From Ruficoccus sp. ZRK36 (GTDB taxonomy: Bacteria; Verrucomicrobiota; Verrucomicrobiia; Opitutales; Cerasicoccaceae), in NCBI RefSeq assembly GCF_019603315.1, contig NZ_CP080649.1, positions 3,420,176 through 3,484,175 on the forward strand: DNA of 64,000 nt, given 5' to 3'. Numbering within the stretch: position 1 is the stretch's first letter; every line of letters starts with the position of its first letter. Shown here piece after piece: positions 12,677 to 21,495 of the stretch. Made by a program: the position numbers and the translations under genes. Under the pieces are notes generated by a model. It did no database searches, was not told the origin of the DNA, and saw only the letters and a program-made list of their open reading frames with translations.

Positions 12677-14083
12677 ATGCCTGAAAACACTTACGACCTC
12701 ATCGTCATCGGCAGCGGCCCCGGCGGCTACGTCGCGGCCATCCGTGGAGCCCAGCTCGGCCTGAAGACCGCCCTGGTGGAGAAAGACCCCGTGCTCGGCG
12801 GCACCTGCCTGAATGTCGGCTGCATCCCCAGCAAGGCACTCCTGCACTCGACCGAGATTCTACACACGCTGGAGCACAATGCCGCCGCCAGCGGCATCAC
12901 CGCCAAGGACATCAAGACCGACATCGCCACCCTCATGAAGAAGAAGGAGGGCGTGGTCAAGCAGCTCAACGGTGGCGTCAAGACGCTCGTCACCAAGCGC
13001 AAGATCGACATCGTGCAGGGTAAGGCCCGACTCGGCGGAAACGACCACCAGGTCATCGTCGAGGGCGAAAAAGGCGGCCAGACTCTCAAGGGTAAGCACA
13101 TCCTCATCGCCACCGGTTCCGTGCCGGTTGAGCTGCCGTTTATGAAGTTCGACGGTGAGACCATCGTCAGCAGCACCGAGGCCATAGCCTTTGACAAGGT
13201 ACCGGAAAAGCTCGTCGTCATCGGCGCGGGCGCCATCGGGCTGGAGATCGGCTCGGTCTGGTCGCGCCTCGGCAGCGAGGTCACCGTGGTCGAGCTCCTC
13301 CCGCAGATTTCCCCCAACTACGACAAGGACGTCTCCAAGCTCGCCGAGCGCCTCCTCGCCAAGCAGGGGTTGAAGTTCGAGCTCGGGGCCAAGGTCACCG
13401 GCGTCAAGACCGAGAAGGGCAAGAGCGTCCTCACCGCTGAGCGCGACGGCAAGACCCTGGAATTTCCCGCTGACAAGATCCTCGTCGCCGTGGGCCGCAA
13501 GCCCTTCACAACCGGTCTCGACCTCGACAAAGCAGGCGTCCAGCTCGACGACAAGGGCCGGATCAAGACCGACGAGCACTTCCGCACCACCGCATCGGGT
13601 ATCTACGCCATCGGCGACGTGATCGCCGGCCCCATGCTCGCCCACAAGGCTGAGGAAGAAGGCGTGGCCTGCGTCGACCACATCGCCGGTAAGGCCGCCC
13701 ACGTCAACTACGACCTCGTCCCCGGTGTCGTCTACACCGAGCCGGAAATCGCCGGTGTCGGTCTGGGAGAAGACGCCGCCAAGGAAAAGGGCGTCAAGGT
13801 CAATGTCGGCAAGTTCCCCTTTATCGCGAACGGACGCGCCATCGCCACGGACGCCACGGACGGCTTCGTCAAGGTCATCGCCGATGCCGAGACCGACCGC
13901 CTCCTGGGCGTACAGATCATCGGCCACAATGCCTCTGAGATGATCGCCACCGCCGTCGCCCACATGGAGTACTCCGGCAGCGCCGAGGACTGGGCCCGCA
14001 CCATCCACGCACACCCCACCCTCTCCGAGTCCATGAAGGAAGCCGCCATGGCCGTATCGAAATCCTCGATACACTCGCTGTAG
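12677..14083 (+). CDS. lpdA: Dihydrolipoyl dehydrogenase (E3)
   Basis: This 468-residue FAD enzyme reoxidises dihydrolipoamide on E2 and passes electrons to NAD. The FAD-binding [17 protein letters not shown] motif is followed by the redox-active disulfide [13 protein letters not shown] (Cys44, Cys49). The NAD-binding [16 protein letters not shown], the second FAD motif [20 protein letters not shown] and the C-terminal active-site motif [14 protein letters not shown] with its catalytic His are all present. It completes the 2-oxoglutarate dehydrogenase set and may also serve other lipoyl complexes. Confidence 0.98.
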   Translation: MPENTYDLIVIGSGPGGYVAAIRGAQLGLKTALVEKDPVLGGTCLNVGCIPSKALLHSTEILHTLEHNAAASGITAKDIKTDIATLMKKKEGVVKQLNGGVKTLVTKRKIDIVQGKARLGGNDHQVIVEGEKGGQTLKGKHILIATGSVPVELPFMKFDGETIVSSTEAIAFDKVPEKLVVIGAGAIGLEIGSVWSRLGSEVTVVELLPQISPNYDKDVSKLAERLLAKQGLKFELGAKVTGVKTEKGKSVLTAERDGKTLEFPADKILVAVGRKPFTTGLDLDKAGVQLDDKGRIKTDEHFRTTASGIYAIGDVIAGPMLAHKAEEEGVACVDHIAGKAAHVNYDLVPGVVYTEPEIAGVGLGEDAAKEKGVKVNVGKFPFIANGRAIATDATDGFVKVIADAETDRLLGVQIIGHNASEMIATAVAHMEYSGSAEDWARTIHAHPTLSESMKEAAMAVSKSSIHSL

Positions 14084-14098
14084 CAGAGTGTATGGGGA

Positions 14099-14272
14099 GA
14101 ACTGGGGGCTCCGCGCCCCCACACCCCGCGGCAGCCGAAGGCTGCACCCTCGGTCCAGCGTCCGTGCTGCGCACAAACCCTGGACCGACTTTGAGGTCTC
14201 CCTGACACGAGGCAGCCCCAATAGCTGCGTGTGACTTGCGGCGTATCCAATGGTGGCGACCCAGTTTTGATG
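14099..14272. repeat. Hairpin-mosaic repeat region D
   Basis: The convergent gap between lpd and plsY (14084-14321) holds no gene. It contains GGGGGC/GCCCCC-type and GCAGCC-GAA-GGCTGC hairpins just after the lpd stop. At 14250-14272 it holds a copy of the shared core word (ATGGTGGCGACCCAG followed by TTTTGATG) also found at 7.45, 32.6 and, degenerate, 47.3 kb. Confidence 0.65.
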
Positions 14273-14321
14273 CTCCCTCGGCTGCCGCGGGGTTCGGGGG
14301 CGCGCAGCTCCCGAAAAAAGC

Positions 14322-14930
14322 CTACTTCTTGGTGAAGCGGTTTTCGGTGCCGTTGAGCAGACGCTGGATATTCGAGCGGTGGCGCACGATGATCAGTACG
14401 GCCAAGGCGACGAGGAAGGCCATCAACCAGGCGTCTGCCACGAAGAACAGACCGCACACCGGCAGAGCCACCCCAAAGGCCAGGGACGCCAGCGACACGT
14501 AGCGCGTCGTGTAGAAGATAACAACCCAGGTCACGATGCCGATGAGCAGGACCAGCGGCGCAAGCGCGAGCAGACCGCCCATGGTGGTGGCGACGCCCTT
14601 GCCGCCCTTGAAGCCGAGGAAGAGCGAAAAGCTGTGCCCGAGGATAGCGGCAATGAGGCCGATGATCCCGAGGTGGACCGGCTCGCTCGCCCCGATAAAG
14701 GGCAGCATCGGCCAGCCCGCCGCCACCAGCCCCTTCAGGAAGTCTAACGCGAAGCACAGGTTCCCGGCACGCTTGCCGAGGACACGCTTCACATTCGTAG
14801 CGCCCGGATTACAGCTACCCTCTTTCAGGATATCGACGCCCATCCGCCGTGCGATGAGCACTGCGAAGGACACCGAGCCGATGAGGTAGCCGACGAGGGC
14901 AACTCCGATAACTTCGATCAGGTTGGGCAT
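14322..14930 (-). CDS. plsY: Glycerol-3-phosphate acyltransferase PlsY
   Basis: This 202-residue inner-membrane enzyme transfers the acyl group of acyl-phosphate to glycerol 3-phosphate, the first step of phospholipid synthesis. Family motifs are visible in order: GYLIGSVSFA near the N-terminus, SCNPGATNVKRVLGKRAG, the FKGGKGVATTMGGLLAL phosphate-binding loop, and a final RHRSNIQRLLNGTENR. About five membrane helices alternate with these loops, as is normal for the family. The gene is convergent with lpd and lies just downstream of serA on the same strand. Confidence 0.95.
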   Translation of the reverse strand: MPNLIEVIGVALVGYLIGSVSFAVLIARRMGVDILKEGSCNPGATNVKRVLGKRAGNLCFALDFLKGLVAAGWPMLPFIGASEPVHLGIIGLIAAILGHSFSLFLGFKGGKGVATTMGGLLALAPLVLLIGIVTWVVIFYTTRYVSLASLAFGVALPVCGLFFVADAWLMAFLVALAVLIIVRHRSNIQRLLNGTENRFTKK

Positions 14931-14963
14931 GGTGGATGCGGGGGCGCTGTAGCCGAAAATGGA

Positions 14964-16562
14964 CTACAGCTCGATAATGCGGAACTTGAGGATCGCCTCG
15001 TGCTTGATGATCTCGGCCTGCGCCTTTTCGGAGGGCACGCTGTCGAGCTCAAACACGCTGATCGCCCAGCCCTCGCCGCTATCGCGGCTCATGGACATAT
15101 TGGCGATGTTGACGCCGTCCTTGCCCAGCTCGGTGCCGAGGAAGCCGACGATACCGGGCACGTCCTTGTTCTTGAAGACGAGGAGAATACCCTTGGTGTT
15201 GACCTCCACGCGGTGGCCGTCGATGGCGACGATGCGCGGGCTCTTACCGATGAGGGTACCGGAGGCGGTGCGGGTCTTACCGTCAGCGCAGACAGCCTGG
15301 ACCTCGACCAGCTCGGTGTACTCGGCCTCCTGGTTGCTCTTGATGGTCTCCAGCTCGATGCCGAGTTCCTTGAGCTTCTTGGGCACGTTGACGTCGTTGA
15401 CGTGGTCGGAAATCTTGGCGAGGAACCCACGCAGCACGGCCCGGTCGAGCGGGAGCGTGTCGAGGGAGTTCATCTTACCGGTGTAGGTGACGCGAAGCTT
15501 GAGCACTTCGGGCGGAGCGAGCTGCTGCACAAAGCTGCCGAGGGCCTGACCGAGGTCGAGGTACGGCTTGAGCACTTCGAGGCTCTTGGCGTCCACGGAG
15601 GGCATGTTGATGGCGTTGCGGACCATCCCACCACTGAGGGCCTCAGCGATCTGGTGGGCGATCTCCACACCGACGCTTTCCTGCGCTTCCTTCGTGGAGG
15701 CACCGAGGTGCGGGGTGAGCACGACCTTGTCGAGGCTGCGCAGTTCGCTGTCCTCGGCGAGAGGTTCACCCTCATACACATCGAGTCCGGCTGCGGCGAC
15801 CTTACCGCTCTTGACGGCCTCAATCAGCGCCGACTCCTTGATGATGCCGCCACGGGCGACATTGAAGACGCGCACGCCGTCCTTCATCTTGGCGAAGGCG
15901 GCCTCGTCGATCATGTGCTTGGTGTCCGCGGTCAGCGGCATGTGCACCGTGATGTAGTCGGACTGGGTAAAGACTTCATCGAGCTCGACCTTTTTGATGC
16001 CCAGCGCGTCGGCGCGGGACTGCGTGAGGTACGGGTCAAAGGCCAGCACCGTCATGTTAAAGGCGATGGCGCGCTTGGCCACCTCTGCACCGATACGGCC
16101 GAGGCCGCAGACGCCGAGGGTCTTACCGTTGAGCTCGTAGCCGGAGTACAGCTTGCGGTCCCAGCGACCGGCCTTCATTGAGGCACAGGCCTGCGCGATC
16201 GGGCGCGTACCGCTGAGCATATGCGTAAAGGTCAGCTCCGCAGTGGCAATGGTGTTACCGCCGGGGGTGTTCATGACAATGATACCGCGCTCGGTGGCGG
16301 CCTCGATGTCGATATTGTCCACACCCACACCGGCACGGCCCACGACCTTGAGCTTCGGGGCGGCAGCGATGATTTCAGAGGAGATCTTGGTCTCAGATCG
16401 GACGGCGACCCCGTCCACATCCCCGATCAGGGACTTAACCTGCTCGGGCGCGGCCTTCCAGTCCGCGATGGCATCCCAGGCGACGACGACTTCGAAGCCA
16501 GGTTGTTGTTTCAAGAATTCGATCCCAATGGGCGATATTTTGTCAGCTACCAGAATTTTCAT
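14964..16562 (-). CDS. serA: D-3-phosphoglycerate dehydrogenase with ACT domain
   Basis: This 532-residue protein oxidises 3-phosphoglycerate to 3-phosphohydroxypyruvate, the first step of serine synthesis. It is the long form: a substrate/NAD-binding part (residues ~1-310, with TLGVCGLGRIGAEVAKRA and NVARGGIIKE, and the catalytic His in LTPHLGAS), then an intervening domain, then a C-terminal ACT domain (VPGIVGFLGTELGKDGVNIA) that usually confers serine feedback control. A terminator at 16632-16666 separates it from the gene upstream on the same strand. Confidence 0.97.
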   Translation of the reverse strand: MKILVADKISPIGIEFLKQQPGFEVVVAWDAIADWKAAPEQVKSLIGDVDGVAVRSETKISSEIIAAAPKLKVVGRAGVGVDNIDIEAATERGIIVMNTPGGNTIATAELTFTHMLSGTRPIAQACASMKAGRWDRKLYSGYELNGKTLGVCGLGRIGAEVAKRAIAFNMTVLAFDPYLTQSRADALGIKKVELDEVFTQSDYITVHMPLTADTKHMIDEAAFAKMKDGVRVFNVARGGIIKESALIEAVKSGKVAAAGLDVYEGEPLAEDSELRSLDKVVLTPHLGASTKEAQESVGVEIAHQIAEALSGGMVRNAINMPSVDAKSLEVLKPYLDLGQALGSFVQQLAPPEVLKLRVTYTGKMNSLDTLPLDRAVLRGFLAKISDHVNDVNVPKKLKELGIELETIKSNQEAEYTELVEVQAVCADGKTRTASGTLIGKSPRIVAIDGHRVEVNTKGILLVFKNKDVPGIVGFLGTELGKDGVNIANMSMSRDSGEGWAISVFELDSVPSEKAQAEIIKHEAILKFRIIEL

Positions 16563-16631
16563 GGCAAAGGGTGGGAGTTAATCGCCGCTACGAGAAATTG
16601 CAACCCTCCAGCGCAGCCATTGGCAAGATAG

Positions 16632-16666
16632 GAAAAAGAACCCCCTGACTGCGTGCCGTCAGGGGG
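16632..16666 (-). terminator. Intrinsic terminator between the 16.7-kb gene and serA
   Basis: A 9-bp GC-rich stem (CCCCCTGAC at 16641-16649 with GTCAGGGGG at 16658-16666) is followed, on the minus strand, by TTCTTTTTCC. It lies just downstream of the gene ending at 16720 and just upstream of serA. Confidence 0.85.
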
Positions 16667-16719
16667 TCTCAGGGCTACATCAGCTACGCTGAGAAGCCAG
16701 GTGGGGGAAAGAATCGGGC

Positions 16720-17292
16720 TCAGTACGGCAGTTTACCGTCATCGCTGTCCTGATCCGTGGAGGGCGGTCCGTCACCGCGCCCCTCAGGCGGGCCACGACG
16801 ACCGCGAGGGCCACCGTGCATACCGGCGAGCTCCCGCAGCTGCTCAGCGGTCGGCTCAAAAGCACCATCCGTCAGGTCGAGGTAAACCAGTGGCGGGAAG
16901 CCCTCGACATCGGCGAGGCGGACGACTCCGCGCATGCTCTTGGTCTCGACATCACGCCCCTGATGCTCAGGGGTGGTGCCATAGCGGCCGACGAGCTTGT
17001 CCTTGTCGTCCTTATTGGCGATCACGAGCATTTTGCCACCACGGGAGTTGTTCTCGTCGTCCCAGGTACCGGCCCCGAGCACCACGAAGCTCTCGTTAGT
17101 GGTAAAGGGGCGCATCAGGCGCACAGCGACAACATCGAGAGAAACGGTCTTGCCGTCGAGCGTATCGATGTGGGCCGTAACGTACGAGGCGGTGTTTTCG
17201 CTACCAGAGGCAGCACGCAGACAGAGGGGGCTTCCCAGCGCGACCAGCGCCAGAAAGGCAGGGAGGTATGACTTGAGGTGTAGGCAGATCAT
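16720..17292 (-). CDS. Exported protein of unknown function with Gly/Arg/Pro tail
   Basis: The start at 17292 (MICLHLKSYLPAFLALVALG) gives 190 residues with a signal peptide ending near LRAASG. The longer frame would run into the divergent ffh gene and is rejected. The body is a short beta-rich domain (YVTAHIDTLDGKTVSLDVVA, FVVLGAGTWDD, GGKMLVIANKDDKDKLVGRY). It ends in a low-complexity tail (GGPRGRRGPPEGRGDGPP). No known enzyme motif is visible and I do not recognise the family. It is divergent from ffh with ~95 bp between the starts and has its own terminator. Confidence 0.7.
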   Translation of the reverse strand: MICLHLKSYLPAFLALVALGSPLCLRAASGSENTASYVTAHIDTLDGKTVSLDVVAVRLMRPFTTNESFVVLGAGTWDDENNSRGGKMLVIANKDDKDKLVGRYGTTPEHQGRDVETKSMRGVVRLADVEGFPPLVYLDLTDGAFEPTAEQLRELAGMHGGPRGRRGPPEGRGDGPPSTDQDSDDGKLPY

Positions 17293-17386
17293 GTCACGGG
17301 TAAACCCGCCTCTGCGGAGAAAGTTTCGCCGGTGAGCGTATTTTACCCTTTGCACGAGCCTCAAGAACCCTACCCTGTAAAGGTTC

Positions 17387-18793
17387 ATGCTCGAGAACCT
17401 GACAGACCGCATGTCGAAGGCCCTGCGCAACCTGCGCGGCATCGGCAAACTGACCGAAGACAACATGGCCGAGGCCCTCAAAGAGGTCCGCACCGCCCTG
17501 CTTTCGGCCGACGTGCACTTCAAGGTGGCCCGGCAATTCGTCGAGGATGTCAAGGCAGCCGCGCTCGGTCAGGAGGTATTGGCAAGCGTCACCCCCGGTC
17601 AGCAGATCGTCAAAATCATCAATGACGAGCTGGAAAATCTGCTCGGTGAAGGTGCCGGCAAGCTCCTGGACAAGAAGCCCTTGCGCATCATGTTGGTCGG
17701 CCTCCACGGCTCCGGTAAGACCACCACCTCGGTCAAGCTCGCCAAGCGTCTGGCCAAGGAGGGCTACAAGCCCGCGCTCGTCGGCTGTGACGTGTATCGG
17801 CCCGCCGCCATCGACCAGCTGGAGACCCTTTGCCGTCAGGAAGACCTCCCCTGCTACACTGACCGCGACTCGAAAAACGTCCCCAAGATCGGCCGCGCCG
17901 GGATGGACTGGGCCAAGGACCAGGAGCGCAACCTCATTATTTTTGACACCGCCGGCCGCCTCCAGATCGACCACGACTTGATCGATGAGGTCAAAAAGCT
18001 GCGCGACAAGGTCATGCCCGACGAGGTGCTCCTCGTCGCCGACGCCGCTCTCGGCCAGGAGGCCGTTAACGTCGCCCAGCACTTTAACGAGGCCGTCAAT
18101 CTGACCGGTATCGTGCTGACCAAGCTCGACGGTGACGCCCGCGGCGGTGCCGCCCTGTCCATGAAGACCATCACCGGCGTGCCCATCAAGTTCATGGGTA
18201 CGGGCGAAAAGATGGACGACTTTGACATCTTCCACGCCGACCGCATGGCCCAGCGCATTCTCGGCATGGGCGACGTTGTCTCGCTGGTGGAAAAGGCCCA
18301 GGACAACATCGACGAAAAGGAAGCCCAGCGTCTGGCCGAAAAGATGCAGCGCGCCGAGTTCGACTTTGAGGACTTCCTCGCGCAGATGCGTCAGGTCAAA
18401 AAGATGGGCTCCATCGGCTCGCTGGTTAAAATGATGCCCGGCATGAGCGGTCTCGAGGTCGGCGACGCCGAGGAGAACAAGCTCAAACAGACCGAGGCCA
18501 TGATCCTCTCTATGACCGTGCAGGAGCGCCGCAAGCCCCTCATCCTGAACGCCAGCCGCCGCAAGCGTATCGCCGACGGCTCCGGCACCACCGTGCGCGA
18601 CGTCAACCAGCTCATCAAGCAATTCGGCCAGATGCGCAAGATGATGAAGATGATGCGCGGCTCCAAGGGCCGAAAGATGATGAAGAAAATGGGCGGTATG
18701 GCAGGACTCGGCGGCGGCAAGGGCGGCATGCCCGACCTCGGCAGCCTCGGTGGCGGCGGTAAAGGCGGCCTCCCCCCCGGTCTGGGGATGTAA
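17387..18793 (+). CDS. ffh: Signal recognition particle GTPase Ffh
   Basis: This 468-residue protein binds 4.5S RNA and hydrophobic signal sequences and delivers ribosomes to FtsY at the membrane. It has the N domain ([20 protein letters not shown] with [12 protein letters not shown]), then the G domain with [15 protein letters not shown], the DTAGR motif and [14 protein letters not shown]. The methionine-rich M domain with [13 protein letters not shown]-like RNA-binding residues ([20 protein letters not shown]) follows, ending in a Met/Gly tail. It has no Shine-Dalgarno sequence. The following gene is separated by 42 bp. Confidence 0.98.
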   Translation: MLENLTDRMSKALRNLRGIGKLTEDNMAEALKEVRTALLSADVHFKVARQFVEDVKAAALGQEVLASVTPGQQIVKIINDELENLLGEGAGKLLDKKPLRIMLVGLHGSGKTTTSVKLAKRLAKEGYKPALVGCDVYRPAAIDQLETLCRQEDLPCYTDRDSKNVPKIGRAGMDWAKDQERNLIIFDTAGRLQIDHDLIDEVKKLRDKVMPDEVLLVADAALGQEAVNVAQHFNEAVNLTGIVLTKLDGDARGGAALSMKTITGVPIKFMGTGEKMDDFDIFHADRMAQRILGMGDVVSLVEKAQDNIDEKEAQRLAEKMQRAEFDFEDFLAQMRQVKKMGSIGSLVKMMPGMSGLEVGDAEENKLKQTEAMILSMTVQERRKPLILNASRRKRIADGSGTTVRDVNQLIKQFGQMRKMMKMMRGSKGRKMMKKMGGMAGLGGGKGGMPDLGSLGGGGKGGLPPGLGM

Positions 18794-18835
18794 CCATCCT
18801 GCGGCTTTCTTTCTCATAACCTCACTCTCTCACCT

Positions 18836-19786
18836 ATGAAAAAGTCGATCCCGCTCCTGTGCATTCTCCTATCCACCTGCATCGGCCATGCTGCCGATAG
18901 TCTTCCCGAGGGTCTCCCCTCACTACCAGACACCAGCAGCTATCCCCAAGGCTTTAATCGCGCGCTCCAGGCCGTGCAGGCAGCCCCGGTGCAACACGTC
19001 GATGTAGAGGACATCACCATCGCCTACAAAACACTTGGTGAAGGTGAGCCGCTGTTCTGCATCACCGGCAACGGCGATACCATGGACCTGTGGAGTCCGA
19101 TATTCATCTACCGTCTGTCGTTGACCCACAAGGTCTACATCTTTGACAACCGCGGAGCCGGGCTGACCACCGAGGGCACGGCGCCCTTTACCATCGAGCA
19201 GTTTGCAAAGGATACCGCCGGGTTCATCCGCGCCATGGGCTACGAAAAGACCGATCTACTCGGCTTCTCCATGGGCTCACGTATCGCCGCCCAGCTCACC
19301 ATCGACCAGCCTGCGCTGATCAAAAAAGTCGTTCTCTATGGCTGCGCCCCCGGCGGTAAAGTCGAGATCAAGCGCTCCGCCGCCACCCAGAAGATATTCT
19401 CCGACACCTCCGGCACCGAGCAGCAGAAAGCCGAGCGGATGTTCAGCGTGCTGATCCCTGCGGATTGGCGAGCGGCCCACCCCGACACGTCCAGGTACTT
19501 CCCCAAGGTGACTGAAACCATCACCCCCGAGGTCCGCGCCAAGCAGATGAGTGCGGTGGCAAACTGGCCGGGCATTTACGATCAGCTCAAAACGATCCAA
19601 ACGCCCACCCTGATCATGGCCGGTACGGCGGACGAAGTCGTCCCCCCCGGTAATGCGCTCCTGCTGGTCGAGCAGATCCCGGCCTCGTGGCTGGTGCGCT
19701 TCCGTGACGGCGGCCACGGCATGATGTTCCAGTTCCCCTCCCAACTGGCACGCGCCGTCGATACCTTTCTGGCCACCTCGAACTAG
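18836..19786 (+). CDS. Exported alpha/beta hydrolase
   Basis: This 316-residue protein has a signal peptide (MKKSIPLLCILLSTCIGHAA). The alpha/beta-hydrolase fold shows the nucleophile elbow GFSMGS (Ser145), the acid in AGTADEVVP (Asp266) and the base in DGGHGMM (His294). An FDNRGAG motif near 103-109 is typical of the large epoxide-hydrolase/lipase-like group. The substrate cannot be inferred. The Cys at position 15 lies in the hydrophobic core and does not make a convincing lipobox. It follows ffh but is probably an independent unit, and is followed by dispersed repeats. Confidence 0.88.
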   Translation: MKKSIPLLCILLSTCIGHAADSLPEGLPSLPDTSSYPQGFNRALQAVQAAPVQHVDVEDITIAYKTLGEGEPLFCITGNGDTMDLWSPIFIYRLSLTHKVYIFDNRGAGLTTEGTAPFTIEQFAKDTAGFIRAMGYEKTDLLGFSMGSRIAAQLTIDQPALIKKVVLYGCAPGGKVEIKRSAATQKIFSDTSGTEQQKAERMFSVLIPADWRAAHPDTSRYFPKVTETITPEVRAKQMSAVANWPGIYDQLKTIQTPTLIMAGTADEVVPPGNALLLVEQIPASWLVRFRDGGHGMMFQFPSQLARAVDTFLATSN

Positions 19787-19955
19787 ATTTAACCACAGAG
19801 GACATAGAGAGCACAGAGATTAAAGAGAGAGAGCCCTGGCCGTGCTCATGCTTGAGGAGTAAATTCAGTTAACCACGGATGGCACGGATAACACAGATGA
19901 AAAGTTATCCGTGCTTATAATAAATCCTCGGCGTGCGCTGTGGTTAGTGCACTTT
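19787..19955. repeat. Dispersed ACCACAGAGG / ACCACGGATG repeats after the hydrolase gene
   Basis: The convergent gap to trpF has no gene. It begins with TTAACCACAGAGGACATAG followed by more CACAGAG words. A second block from 19870 contains GCACGGATAAC paired with GTTATCCGTGC (stem 19883-19893 with 19905-19915) and ends with CTGTGGTTA, complementary to the block's start. These words match the family at 35009-35074 (CCACAGATTACACAGATG). Confidence 0.55.
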
Positions 19956-19973
19956 CGTTAAGCGCTGTCAGCC

Positions 19974-20615
19974 CTACTCCTTTAGCGCAGCAAAGAGGTC
20001 GCGCAGCTTGGCGTGATCTTTGATACCGGGCTGGCTCTCGACGCCACTGTTGACGTCGATCATGGTCGCACCGCTCTTGCGGACAGCTTCAGCCACATTA
20101 TCCGGGCCCAGCCCACCAGCCAGCACCCAGCGCTTGTGCTGGTAGAGCGTGGAGAGCTCCGCGAAACGCTCCCAGTTGCCCGTTTTACCGGTACCGCCGT
20201 ACAGGCCCTTGCTCGGGCTATCGAGGACAACCGTATCCGCGAACTCCAGCACCGCCTGCGGGAACTCCTCCCCCTCGGGTAAACGCGGGGCCAGCCACAG
20301 CGACTGCGCCCCCACAATCCCGGACCAGGCAGCAACGGTGGCGAGTCCAAGATCCAGGTCAAAGTGCAGCTGAAAGGCATCGAAGCCGAGGTCGGCGAAG
20401 TTCTCCAGCTCGTCGGTGCCAGTGGCCACATCGACAAAGACGCGCTTGCCCGCCGGGATACGGTTACACAGGTCACGCGCCTGCTCCAGCGTCACAGATC
20501 GGGGCGACTTGGCGTAGCAGATCATGCCCACATAGTCCGCCCCCAGCTCCAGGGCGAGCTCGGCGTCGGCCATCCGGGTGATGCCGCATACTTTGACGGT
20601 GAGGTCGTTGATCAC
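19974..20615 (-). CDS. trpF: Phosphoribosylanthranilate isomerase TrpF
   Basis: This TIM-barrel enzyme of tryptophan synthesis performs the Amadori rearrangement of phosphoribosylanthranilate. The GTG at 20615 gives 213 residues starting just before the conserved LTVKVCGITR (catalytic Cys). An ATG at 20693 would add 26 residues absent from typical family members. The catalytic Asp lies in TMIDVNSGVESQPG, and the phosphate-binding AGGLGPDNV is present. No other trp gene is adjacent; a trpG/pabA-type gene lies 30 kb away, so the pathway genes are scattered. Confidence 0.93.
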   Translation of the reverse strand: MINDLTVKVCGITRMADAELALELGADYVGMICYAKSPRSVTLEQARDLCNRIPAGKRVFVDVATGTDELENFADLGFDAFQLHFDLDLGLATVAAWSGIVGAQSLWLAPRLPEGEEFPQAVLEFADTVVLDSPSKGLYGGTGKTGNWERFAELSTLYQHKRWVLAGGLGPDNVAEAVRKSGATMIDVNSGVESQPGIKDHAKLRDLFAALKE

Positions 20616-20730
20616 GCGCCCAAAGTGGACCAACTGCGAATCCCGCGCAAGCTTCAGATAAAAACAGAAACAGCGTCCACCGGCATGCCGCATATATACC
20701 CGCACGGAAGCTAGACCGTTCCATAACTAC

Positions 20731-20763
20731 AAAAAAAAGACCTGCGTGGAAATTCCACGCAGG
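20731..20763 (-). terminator. Intrinsic terminator of the RRM-protein gene
   Basis: A 23-nt near-perfect palindrome (CCTGCGTGG, AAATT centre, CCACGCAGG; 20741-20763) is followed, on the minus strand, by TCTTTTTTTT. It lies 40 bp after the stop codon of the RRM gene. Confidence 0.92.
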
Positions 20764-20802
20764 CCCGAAATCTGTAGATGAGGTTAGAGAGGTAGAACTG
20801 AA

Positions 20803-21231
20803 TCAGTCTCCGAAACCGTCCTGGTAGCCGCCACGACCGCCACGACGATCGCGACCTCCACGATGGCCACCGCCACCGCCGCCGCCGTAGCCGCCGCCAC
20901 CGCCGCGCTTAAAACCGCCCGGCTTGCGGAAGCCACCGCCACCACCGCCGCCGAAACCGCCGCCACCGAAATCACGGCGGGGACGTTCCTCACGGGGACG
21001 TGCTTCATTAACTTTCATGGGACGGCCATTGAGCTCAGCGCCGTTAAGTTCGGCGATAGCATTCTGGCCTGCTTCATTATCCGTCATGGTAACGAAAGCG
21101 AAGCCCTTGGAGCGGCCCGTTTCATGATCCATGATGATTTTTGCTTTTTCGACTTCACCGTAAGCGGCGAAGGCTTCCTGGAGCGTCTGCTCGTCTAGTT
21201 CATAGGGGAGGTTCCCCACGTAGATGTCCAT
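20803..21231 (-). CDS. Glycine-rich RNA-binding protein with one RRM
   Basis: Starting at ATG 21231 (MDIYVGNLPYELDEQTLQEA) the protein has 142 residues. An RRM fold occupies residues 1-80 with RNP2 (IYVGNLP) and RNP1 (KGFAFVTM) complete. A basic Gly/Arg tail follows (GGGFGGGGGGGF, then YGGGGGGGHRGGRDRRGG). Small RRM proteins of this type in cyanobacteria and Verrucomicrobia bind single-stranded RNA and are often cold induced; that regulation is not shown here. It is a single-gene unit with a strong terminator and a 264-bp upstream region. Confidence 0.92.
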   Translation of the reverse strand: MDIYVGNLPYELDEQTLQEAFAAYGEVEKAKIIMDHETGRSKGFAFVTMTDNEAGQNAIAELNGAELNGRPMKVNEARPREERPRRDFGGGGFGGGGGGGFRKPGGFKRGGGGGYGGGGGGGHRGGRDRRGGRGGYQDGFGD

Positions 21232-21495
21232 TGTATTCCTTTTGGCGTCTAGCCCTTGAGACATATCCGGCTTGAGGGATTCAATACCCGGACACATCCC
21301 AATAATTCATATGAGGGGCCATTCTGTTAAGGCCTCTGCATCAATTAGCAATAGCTAAATTACGAATGTGATGAAAGACCTCTGCGAGCAGGTGGCCCTA
21401 TCGGCAGGGCCATGGCGTGATTAAACCTGCTAGCACAAAGCATTTATAAACATAAAAGACAGGTAAAGAGCGATGGATAAGCCCCTTTTTCCGGC
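21232..21495. other. Intergenic region upstream of the RRM gene
   Basis: This 264-bp gap separates the RRM gene from the tail-specific protease gene, both on the minus strand. It is more AT-rich than its surroundings. It contains one clear hairpin (GGCCCT-ATCGGC-AGGGCC near 21393-21410). No ORF with coding character is seen. It probably holds the promoter and leader of the RRM gene. Confidence 0.4.

Noticed and set aside
20803-20960. GGN-type tandem repeats, considered as DNA repeat or CRISPR-like array
   Set aside because: They encode the glycine-rich tail of the RRM protein and have no spacer structure.
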